The notes beneath the pieces are model-generated. The model had not been told where the DNA came from. It searched no databases and saw nothing but the letters and a program-made list of their open reading frames with translations. Below, piece by piece: positions 57,152 through 64,000 of a stretch of DNA of 64,000 bases. Position 1 is the stretch's first letter. The number at the start of each line of letters is the position of its first letter. Position numbers and translations under genes: made by a program. The stretch covers positions 124,001 through 188,000 of the forward strand of contig JAKFWA010000085.1 in the NCBI GenBank assembly GCA_021732995.1, read 5' to 3'. Source of the DNA: Planctomycetaceae bacterium (GTDB lineage Bacteria > Planctomycetota > Planctomycetia > Planctomycetales > Planctomycetaceae).

Positions 57152-58186
57152 TTACTTCGCGGCAGCCTTCGGAGGTTCGACGGCAACACCCGCCTCAGGC
57201 ACCAGTTCGATCTTCACGTCCGCGCCTTTGAGATGCTTGTCAAAGAAGTTCTGCATCAAGTTGACGATCGGCAGTTTGCCAAATCCCCCGCCGCCGTGAC
57301 CGGAACCCGGCAGCTTCTGCAGCCAGACCTCCACGCCTTCCTCTTTCAAGGCGGTAGCAAATTCTTCGCTCTGAGCCAGCGGAACCAGCGCGTCGTGCGT
57401 GCCATGTAGAATCAAAATCGGGGGATTGTCTTTGCTGACGTAATGCACCGGACTGACCGCGTCCGTCTTCTCCTTGTTACCTTCCAGGCTTACTCCGATC
57501 AGCAGAGAGTACGGGTCACTCGGAGAATTGAACTTGAAGATGTTGCGGACATTCTTGTCCTCGTCGGCCTGCTTCATGACCGTGCCAAAATTGGCGGGGC
57601 CGAAGATGTCGCACACCGCTTGCACCCGGTCCGACTGCTCTTCGTTGCCGCCGATCGGCGCGAACGCCTTCTTTCCACCTGCGGTGCCAACCAGCGCTGA
57701 CAAGTGGCCTCCGGCGGAACCACCCACGACACCGACACGCTCAGGATCGATGCCATATTGCTTGCTGTTGGCTCGCAGCCAGCGAATCGCTGCCTGACAG
57801 TCTTGAATCTGAGCAGGGAATTTCGCCTTCTGACTGAAGCGATACTCAATGCTCGCGACGACATACCCCTTGGTGACCATGTGCATCACACCACACGGGA
57901 ACTTGCTGCCGCCCATCCAGCCACCACCGTGAATGTGAACAATCAGCGGCAGCGGACGGTCAGCCGGTTTCTCCGGGAGGTACAGATCGAGCTTCTGAGC
58001 GTCATCACCATTGGGAATGTAGGAAACATCACGCTCCATCTTCACGCCAGCCGGAAGCTTCACCGCCGGCTTTTCCTGTGCCAACGCTACGGATGACGAC
58101 AGCAACGCGACACCGCCAACGAGTGCGGCGATACTCCAGAAAACTGCGAACTGCTGCACAAGATCGCGGAGGGGGGAAGTCTTCAT
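57152..58186 (-). CDS. Secreted alpha/beta hydrolase (BD-FAE-like esterase)
   Basis: 344 residues from ATG 58186; the frame to 58282 has no support. Signal peptide (WSIAALVGGVALLSSSVALAQ). Motifs: LIVHIHGGGWMGGSK (oxyanion hole), GVVGGSAGGHLSAL (nucleophile Ser), LILHGTHDALVP (Asp) and GSGHGGGGF (His), a full esterase triad. It belongs to the group that removes feruloyl or acetyl groups from plant-type polysaccharides. It lies in a minus-strand cluster with the ricin/esterase/SMP-30 fusion upstream and the giant protein downstream. Confidence 0.9.
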   Translation of the reverse strand: MKTSPLRDLVQQFAVFWSIAALVGGVALLSSSVALAQEKPAVKLPAGVKMERDVSYIPNGDDAQKLDLYLPEKPADRPLPLIVHIHGGGWMGGSKFPCGVMHMVTKGYVVASIEYRFSQKAKFPAQIQDCQAAIRWLRANSKQYGIDPERVGVVGGSAGGHLSALVGTAGGKKAFAPIGGNEEQSDRVQAVCDIFGPANFGTVMKQADEDKNVRNIFKFNSPSDPYSLLIGVSLEGNKEKTDAVSPVHYVSKDNPPILILHGTHDALVPLAQSEEFATALKEEGVEVWLQKLPGSGHGGGGFGKLPIVNLMQNFFDKHLKGADVKIELVPEAGVAVEPPKAAAK

Positions 58187-58303
58187 GTTTGGTTCTCTGA
58201 TGTAGGGAATCGGGAGTGCGGCTCTGGAAAAATAGCTGCCAACTTGAATCAAAGGGCGTGACACCACATAAAGATCACACACGACGTTGCTGTAAACGCC
58301 AGC

Positions 58304-60541
58304 CTACAGCTTGTTGGGCGCGACTTTCGTCCAAGGTGAAAACGCTCCCGACGCGTGCTGCAGAATCTTGCGTTTCCAGATCTTGTTCATGCAGAACGCG
58401 AAGAGCGTATCTTTCTCAGGACCGCCGATCGCAACGCCGGTGACTCGGCTGCGATCAGGCACGGGCAGGATGATTTGAGTTGGACCATCGTCGGCGCTGA
58501 TTTGAATTCCGCTACGAGTGGCAATGAACTGGCGGCCTTCGAGGGAGTAGCACAGCGATTCAGGGCCTGCGTCGTCATCCCAATCGGCAACATGCAGATG
58601 GAAGAAGCGTTCTTTGTTGGCAAGCGTCCCGTCGTCATTGATTTGATAACTGTAAACCCACTTTGAGTGGCCTTCAGCAACAGACAGCAACCATTGATCA
58701 GGGCGATAGGCCATGCCGGTAGCGAACTTGATACCGGTATCAACCTGCGTTTTCTTGCCGTCCTTGATGAGCCATAAAGTCCCCGGCGAGTTGGGTTTGT
58801 CCCCATTGCTCGTGACGTACAACGAGCCATCGGGGCGAGCCAGAATCGAGTGCCCGAGGATACCATCCATCACGACGCTGCCTTTGCCGCTGGTGTCGAA
58901 GCGTATGAGTTTGTCAGTCTTCTCTGAGACCGTGAATACGGAGCCGTCCGCTCCAACCGTGACGCAGTGCGCTTGCGAGGCATCGTCAACGAACACGTTC
59001 ACTTTGCCGTCCAGACCGATACGGTGCAGCTTGTTGTTCGAGGTGTCCGCAAAGAACACTTCCCCAGCCGCATTACACGCCGGGCCGCGAGTGCTCTTGA
59101 AGCCTTCGGCGACGAGTTGCCATTCCTCACCGGGGATCAAGATTTCTTGAGCTCGTGGAGCACTTGGACCGGCCTTCACACGTTCAGGCCAACCGCGCCA
59201 CAGATAGGCCATCGCCTCTTGCCAGTTCTCCATGTAACCCGCGACGTGCGGACCGTCGATAATGCGAAACTGATAATCATAACCGGAGAACTTCAGAGAC
59301 TTGTCCATCTCTTGATCCAGCAGGAACCAATCCCCCGCCACGTTCTCCATGTCGCGCGTCGCGGTTGTGAGGAACGAGCGGATCGGCTTCGCTTCAAACT
59401 TGCGGACCATCGTCGGGAATTCATGACCGGCGCGAAACGCGACCCAACTGCCGCTCGCCGCATACACGCGACTGAAGGCATCAGGCCGATGCCACGCCGC
59501 TGTGAAGGCCGCGATTCCGCCACTACTGCCACCTGAGATGCAGCGATCATTACCGTCCGTCGACAGATTGAGTTGATACTCCTTAGCGATAAACGGCAGC
59601 AATTCGTCGATCAGGAACCGCACTTTGTTGTCGCTGATCCCGTCATACTCGAAGTCGCGGTTGCGTCGTCCGGCGGTGCCCTTCATTGGAGCTGGCAGAT
59701 CACCAGGACGCACGAAAACGCCGACCGTTACCGGCATCTCCTTCGTCGCGATCATCGTCTCCATCAGAGCTTTCTCGCGCGAATTGAAGCCGTCAGTCTT
59801 CACATAGACGCATGCTGGCTTCGAACCGTCGTATTGCGCGGGAATAAAGACCGTGACGTCGCGAACGGTACCAGGGAAAATCTTGCTCTGCGAAAACGTG
59901 AACTGCTTCGTCGTACCCGGCTGGATCTCTTCAGGCTTGATCACCGGGGGTTCGTAATTCGGAACATTGTCAACCTTTGCCGCGACAACACCGCTGCCCG
60001 CAAGCGACCGAATGAACCACTGCAAGTGAATGTCATTCGGAGTGTAGGTCCAAAGATCGATCTGAGCCCCGACTTCACGTTTACCACCAAGGTGATCGAG
60101 ACCTTGTCCCGGAGCGTGCTTCGCCAAAAGGGAATAGCTGCCGTTGTCGTGCTTCGCCAGAGTCCATCTCTGTGAGGCATCTGCACGGTCCTTCTCCAAG
60201 ACGATCAGCGTACCGTTCTTCTGGCCGGCCTTCTGGGCAGTGAGCACCAGCGACGGATCATTCGCCGGAGCAACTCGCACAGAGCCCTCTGCCACAGCGA
60301 CAATCCACTTCTGATTCGCGGCATCCGTCGGCTTCTGAATCGAAACCACTGCACCTTCCTTAACGCCTCCCACGGCTTCCAGCACGAACTCTGGCGTGCT
60401 GGCTGAGACGATTCGATACGCGCCCCAGTCTTCAGCGGCACTGCGGGAGAGATCGAGAGCGTTCAACGCCAGCGACATCACCAAGAGAAGCAACGGCTTG
60501 ATCGTCAACGTCGAGGCGAACGCAGAGTCACGATGCTTCAT
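58304..60541 (-). CDS. Ricin-like lectin + IroE/Fes-like esterase + SMP-30 propeller fusion
   Basis: 745 residues from ATG 60541 (the frame runs to 60610). A signal peptide (LTIKPLLLLVMSLALNAL) is followed by three modules. First, a ricin-B-like trefoil (~35-170; repeats of NQKWIVAV, SQRWTLAKH and LQWFI). Second, an esterase of the enterochelin-esterase/putative-esterase family (~200-450): RDVTVFIPAQYDGSKPACVY, nucleophile elbow CISGGSSGGIAAF, and GPHVAGYMENW for the catalytic His. Third, an SMP-30/gluconolactonase-like propeller (~470-745: STRGPACNAAGEVFFADTSN, ILARPDGSLYVTSNG). Together they suggest binding, de-esterifying and lactone-hydrolysing a sugar derivative. The next minus-strand gene is another esterase. 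Confidence 0.87.
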   Translation of the reverse strand: MKHRDSAFASTLTIKPLLLLVMSLALNALDLSRSAAEDWGAYRIVSASTPEFVLEAVGGVKEGAVVSIQKPTDAANQKWIVAVAEGSVRVAPANDPSLVLTAQKAGQKNGTLIVLEKDRADASQRWTLAKHDNGSYSLLAKHAPGQGLDHLGGKREVGAQIDLWTYTPNDIHLQWFIRSLAGSGVVAAKVDNVPNYEPPVIKPEEIQPGTTKQFTFSQSKIFPGTVRDVTVFIPAQYDGSKPACVYVKTDGFNSREKALMETMIATKEMPVTVGVFVRPGDLPAPMKGTAGRRNRDFEYDGISDNKVRFLIDELLPFIAKEYQLNLSTDGNDRCISGGSSGGIAAFTAAWHRPDAFSRVYAASGSWVAFRAGHEFPTMVRKFEAKPIRSFLTTATRDMENVAGDWFLLDQEMDKSLKFSGYDYQFRIIDGPHVAGYMENWQEAMAYLWRGWPERVKAGPSAPRAQEILIPGEEWQLVAEGFKSTRGPACNAAGEVFFADTSNNKLHRIGLDGKVNVFVDDASQAHCVTVGADGSVFTVSEKTDKLIRFDTSGKGSVVMDGILGHSILARPDGSLYVTSNGDKPNSPGTLWLIKDGKKTQVDTGIKFATGMAYRPDQWLLSVAEGHSKWVYSYQINDDGTLANKERFFHLHVADWDDDAGPESLCYSLEGRQFIATRSGIQISADDGPTQIILPVPDRSRVTGVAIGGPEKDTLFAFCMNKIWKRKILQHASGAFSPWTKVAPNKL

Positions 60542-60950
60542 TGGAACAGCATCCTGTTTCAAAAGTTCGGAGCGGCATCTACGAACTGCAGGCCATAGAT
60601 TGGGGGACATTGGACAGTTTCAGCCTGCTGCATAACAGGGAACGCATCCCGTTTCCCCAGATGGACGGGCCGGTGTTGAAAACAATCGTGCGGCATCGTT
60701 GAGTCGCTGCACGTTGCCTCCAGCGAAGCCCGCTGCCGGTCAGAAACCGGGCAAATCAGAACTGCTCGCAGAACGCCTGCCAGAAATGCGCAAGATGCAG
60801 GCAAATTCATTCGCTCTGAGGACGAGGCTATTTCAGACTCGGTGCAAGCCGCCGGCGCTGACGTTCGTCGCCTCAGGCAGTTGACGATTCGCCACTCGCG
60901 AAATCGAATGCCTGAAATGTCATTCAGTCTCGTGCCTCAAGGAAGCGTTG
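60542..60950. other. 409-bp divergent intergenic region
   Basis: The region lies between the minus-strand fusion gene and the plus-strand peptidase. An imperfect 7-bp hairpin (GGAACAG..CTGTTTC, 60543-60560) lies in the leader of the minus-strand gene. AAGGA at 60939-60943 is the peptidase ribosome site. Short ORFs here lack ribosome sites and family resemblance. No promoter could be called. Confidence 0.45.
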
Positions 60951-63230
60951 ATGCCGTCTCATCTCACTGCTTTTCAGATGTGGTTGGTGTTGCTATCAGT
61001 ATTCAGCCTCGCAGCAGCCACGCGCGCAGAGGATGCGCCTGCGGATCCGTCCCGCCTGACGTTGGATCGAATCTTCGAGGGCGATGAGTTCAAGGGCGAA
61101 GATGCTCCCGTCCTGCAGTGGATGAAGCGGCGCGGCGGGTACACGACTCTCGAAAAGCCCTCGGGGAAAGAAGCCGGTCGAGACTTGGTATGGCACGATC
61201 CCGCGAGCGGCAAGAAGGAGATTCTGGTTCCGGCGCATCGTTTCATTCCACCGGGCGAAGAGTCCCCGTTGTCCGTCGAAGGATACGCCTTCTCGGACGA
61301 TGAAGCGAAGCTGTTGATCTTCACGCAGGGCAAGCGTGTCTGGCGGTTAAAGACACGCGGTGACTACTGGGTGTTGGATATTGCCGCTGGGGAACTCAAG
61401 AAACTGGGAGGCACGGCTGCACCATCCACCCTGATGTTCGCCTCATTCGCACCTGACGCATCCCGCGTCGCGTTTGTGCGAGCAAACAACATCTATGTGC
61501 AGAATCTCCATGACATGCAAATCACTCAACTGACCACGGACGGTTCAGAGAAAGTGATCAATGGCACGTTCGATTGGGTCTATGAAGAAGAGTTGCATCT
61601 CCACAATGGATTTCGGTGGAGTCCCGACGGCCAGAAGATTGCCTACTGGCAGATCAACACCGCGGGCGTGCGTGAGTTTCATCTCGTCAACAACACCGAC
61701 AACCTTTATTCGCAAGTGCAGGTGATTCCGTATCCCAAGGTCGGTGAGCAGAACTCGTCGGGACGAATTGGTGTGGTCGGAGCTGCTGGTGGCGATACCA
61801 GTTGGCTCCCGATACCCGGTGATCCGCGCGAACACTATGTCGCTCAGATGGACTGGGTCGGGGCAGGCGAGTCTCAGCGAATTGTGTTGCAGCAGTTCAA
61901 TCGGCTGCAGAACACGAACCGTGTGATGACAGTGAACTCCACCGCGCTCGGCCAAGTGAAAGAACTCTTCAAAGAAACCGACGCCGCATGGGTCGAGAAC
62001 TCCAACGCGAATCTGCGCTGGCACGACGATCAGAAGAAACTGATCTGGATCAGCGAACGCGACGGATGGCGGCACGTCTACTCCATCTCGCCGACTGAAG
62101 ATCGTGCCACGCTGGTGACACCCGGCAAGTTCGACGTGGTCAGCGTTGAAGGCGTCGATCCGCAGGGCAAGTGGATCTATTTCCTGGCGTCGCCCGACAA
62201 CCCGACACGGCGAACGCTGCATCGCGCGCGGTTGGATGGCTCCGAAGTGCAACGAGTAACACCACCCGACCAGACAGGCACGCACACTTACAACATTTCG
62301 CCGGATGGCAAGTGGGCCATTCATACGTTTTCAACGTTCAACACACCGCCAGTGGTAGATCTCGTCAGCCTGCCGGATCACGAGACTCAACAAGTCCTCG
62401 TTGAAAACAAGGAACTGAAGGAGCGGGTTTCCAAGCTGAAGCAACCGACGACGGAGTTCTTTCGAGTCACCATCGGCGAAGACGTGCAACTCGATGCCTG
62501 GGCCATCAAACCGCCAGACTTTGACGCAACGAAAAGTTATCCGGTGCTCTTTCACGTCTACGGAGAACCTGCCGGGCAGACGGTCCTTGATCGGTGGAAC
62601 GCGAAGCGACACCTATGGCACCTGATGCTGGCGCACCAGGGATATGTCGTGATCAGCGTCGACAACCGTGGAACCCCCGCACCGCGCGGTCGCGACTGGC
62701 GCAAAGTCATTTATCGTCAGGTCGGAATTCTCGCATCCGCCGATCAGGCTGCCGCCACGCGAGCGATCCTGAAGGAACGCCCTTACCTTGATCCGCAACG
62801 AGTCGCCATCTGGGGTTGGAGTGGCGGCGGTTCGATGACGCTGAATGCGCTGTTTCGTTATCCCGATCTATATCGCACAGGTATGTCGATCGCTCCCGTT
62901 CCCAACGAACGCCTGTACGACACGATCTACCAGGAACGCTACATGGGCCTGCCCGGCGACAACGCTGAGGGTTATCGGCTCGGTTCACCAATTACGTTTG
63001 CTTCGCAACTTCAGGGCAACCTGCTGCTCGTCCACGGCACGGGCGACGATAACTGCCACTATCAAGGCACTGAAGCGTTGATCAACGAGCTGATCACTCA
63101 CAACAAGCAGTTCTCGATGCTGGCGTATCCCAACCGCAGCCACAGCATCTCCGAACGCAAGAACACGACGCGGCACCTCTACGGCCTGCTGACACGATTC
63201 CTCAATCAGAACACGCCGGCCAATCCCTGA
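60951..63230 (+). CDS. Dipeptidyl peptidase IV-like S9 serine peptidase
   Basis: 759 residues from ATG 60951 (AAGGA at seven-base spacing; TTG 60948 is adjacent). Signal peptide (MWLVLLSVFSLAAATRAED). Residues ~60-480 form the DPP IV N-terminal propeller with the amino-terminus-binding Glu motif GTFDWVYEEEL and WSPDGQKIAYWQIN. The C-terminal catalytic domain carries Ser624 in GWSGGGS (GWSYGG is usual), Asp in LLVHGTGDDNCH and His in YPNRSHSIS, a complete triad. It removes X-Pro/X-Ala dipeptides from peptides outside the cytoplasm. It stands alone and converges on the phosphotransferase gene. Confidence 0.94.
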   Translation: MPSHLTAFQMWLVLLSVFSLAAATRAEDAPADPSRLTLDRIFEGDEFKGEDAPVLQWMKRRGGYTTLEKPSGKEAGRDLVWHDPASGKKEILVPAHRFIPPGEESPLSVEGYAFSDDEAKLLIFTQGKRVWRLKTRGDYWVLDIAAGELKKLGGTAAPSTLMFASFAPDASRVAFVRANNIYVQNLHDMQITQLTTDGSEKVINGTFDWVYEEELHLHNGFRWSPDGQKIAYWQINTAGVREFHLVNNTDNLYSQVQVIPYPKVGEQNSSGRIGVVGAAGGDTSWLPIPGDPREHYVAQMDWVGAGESQRIVLQQFNRLQNTNRVMTVNSTALGQVKELFKETDAAWVENSNANLRWHDDQKKLIWISERDGWRHVYSISPTEDRATLVTPGKFDVVSVEGVDPQGKWIYFLASPDNPTRRTLHRARLDGSEVQRVTPPDQTGTHTYNISPDGKWAIHTFSTFNTPPVVDLVSLPDHETQQVLVENKELKERVSKLKQPTTEFFRVTIGEDVQLDAWAIKPPDFDATKSYPVLFHVYGEPAGQTVLDRWNAKRHLWHLMLAHQGYVVISVDNRGTPAPRGRDWRKVIYRQVGILASADQAAATRAILKERPYLDPQRVAIWGWSGGGSMTLNALFRYPDLYRTGMSIAPVPNERLYDTIYQERYMGLPGDNAEGYRLGSPITFASQLQGNLLLVHGTGDDNCHYQGTEALINELITHNKQFSMLAYPNRSHSISERKNTTRHLYGLLTRFLNQNTPANP

Positions 63231-63294
63231 CGCATCGATCTGTTCGTTTACGCGTCGTCGGGCCACTGGCGCGTCATCCATCGCAGCGAGGCGT
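63231..63294. other. Short convergent gap
   Basis: This 64-bp gap lies between two convergent stops. No hairpin with a U-tract was seen. Confidence 0.4.
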
Positions 63295-64000
63295 TCACAA
63301 TCCGTCGATCTCTGAGCCCTTTCTCAGCCCGCTGAGAGCGAGCTGAATCCGTGCTTCTGTGAAACGTCGCAGGTCGGCTCCACTGCTGCCGCTGCCGATC
63401 AGGAAGAAGCCGCTGTCGCGCTCGAAATAGCCAGCACCGACTCGAATGACGGCTTTCACAATCATGTTCCGCAACAGATGCAGCCAGAAGCGACGCCCGT
63501 GCTCTTCCGGCAAGGGGCGGATGCTTTGATAACCTGCGAACGCCTGCTGCAGGAACGCGGCGTCGTGAAAGCATGCGAGCAGAGAGAGATCATCCAACGG
63601 CTCGCCGCTGATCGCATCGTCGAAGTCAATGAAGGCTGCGATATCCGTCGGAGTTCCGAGAATGTTCCACAGCGCGAGGTCTTTATGAACGAGACAGCCT
63701 CGGCTGATCGCCAGTAACGAACGATGATCCTCGATAGCTTTCGCGATCTCGTCAAGTTGAGTGCTGGTCAGAAAATCTCGTTGCACCAGGAACGCGAGAT
63801 GCTCATCAAGCCGCAAGTGAAAGTAGTCAGAATAGGTTGAGCCATAGCCGCGCAGATCCGCATCAAGCACACCAAACCCATCCAGCTCGATCTGCTGCCA
63901 CTTGGCTACTGCGGCTCCAGTGCTGAAGGCGATGCGCGGCACGTCGAGCGTGCCCTGCTTGAGCCACTGGTTGAGATCAGGAGCAGAGATCCGCTCTAAC
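63295..64000 (-). CDS. Aminoglycoside phosphotransferase-like kinase, N-terminus beyond window
   Basis: The frame is open to base 64000 (reading LERISAPDLNQWLKQGTLD before the GTG at 63942), so the true start lies outside. The visible ~235 residues are the C-lobe of an APH/choline-kinase-like protein: catalytic loop GCLVHKDLALWNILG (HxDxxxxN), then the metal-binding AFIDFDDAISGEPLDDLS. The ATP-binding N-lobe is missing from view. Such kinases phosphorylate antibiotics, fructosamine, choline or homoserine; the substrate cannot be told. The stop faces the peptidase gene across 64 bp. Confidence 0.85.
   Translation of the reverse strand, partial: LERISAPDLNQWLKQGTLDVPRIAFSTGAAVAKWQQIELDGFGVLDADLRGYGSTYSDYFHLRLDEHLAFLVQRDFLTSTQLDEIAKAIEDHRSLLAISRGCLVHKDLALWNILGTPTDIAAFIDFDDAISGEPLDDLSLLACFHDAAFLQQAFAGYQSIRPLPEEHGRRFWLHLLRNMIVKAVIRVGAGYFERDSGFFLIGSGSSGADLRRFTEARIQLALSGLRKGSEIDGL

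Overview
The window looks like a chromosomal segment of a planctomycete (phylum Planctomycetota, probably order Planctomycetales). The assignment rests on gene content: formylglycine sulfatases, a DUF1552/DUF1592 pair, a DUF1559 pilin-like protein with its small lipoprotein, a PVC-type heme-binding dehydrogenase-like protein, a CRTAC1-like (ASPIC/UnbV) protein, and giant repeat-rich secreted proteins. I see no rRNA, tRNA, CRISPR array, integrase or transposase. Both outermost genes are cut by the window edges.

Layout. (1) 1-6869: 3' part of a giant secreted protein with an Ig-like segment, four cadherin-like repeats, eight exact 351-bp Calx-beta repeats and an RTX calcium-binding tail. (2) 7104-17992: a tight five-gene operon encoding a DUF4132/HEAT protein, a MoxR-type AAA+ ATPase, a DUF5682 protein, a von Willebrand A protein and a SWIM-family protein. 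It resembles E. coli yehI-yehL-yehM-yehP-yehQ, and the SWIM zinc ligands are all replaced. (3) 18128-23929 (minus): esterase, DUF1592-type cytochrome c protein and DUF1552 protein. (4) 24205-31030: four sulfatases in two divergent pairs, with a hairpin and repeated half-sites in the gap between them. (5) 31187-36493 (minus): an ABC importer with a duplicated substrate-binding protein and an embedded STAS-domain protein. Two copies of a palindromic intergenic repeat bracket its last three genes. (6) 36733-44551 (minus): a membrane sulfatase-like enzyme with a tiny membrane protein upstream, a polysaccharide deacetylase, an isochorismatase-like hydrolase and a PVC-type heme protein. (7) 45045-49510: lipoprotein, DUF1559 protein, and a TPR/FG-GAP/ASPIC protein broken by an in-frame TAG. 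(8) 49583-60541 (minus): a clan GH-A glycosidase, an 1868-residue multidomain protein, an esterase, and a ricin-like/esterase/SMP-30 fusion. (9) 60951-64000: a DPP IV-like peptidase and a truncated phosphotransferase.

Most products carry Sec, Tat or lipoprotein signals. The segment therefore reads as a catabolic and surface region for sulfated or acylated polysaccharides and peptides. The cytoplasmic exceptions are the MoxR/VWA operon and the importer's ATPase and STAS components. The MoxR/VWA operon is the best candidate for a poorly understood system. The STAS-coupled importer and the divergent sulfatase control region come next.
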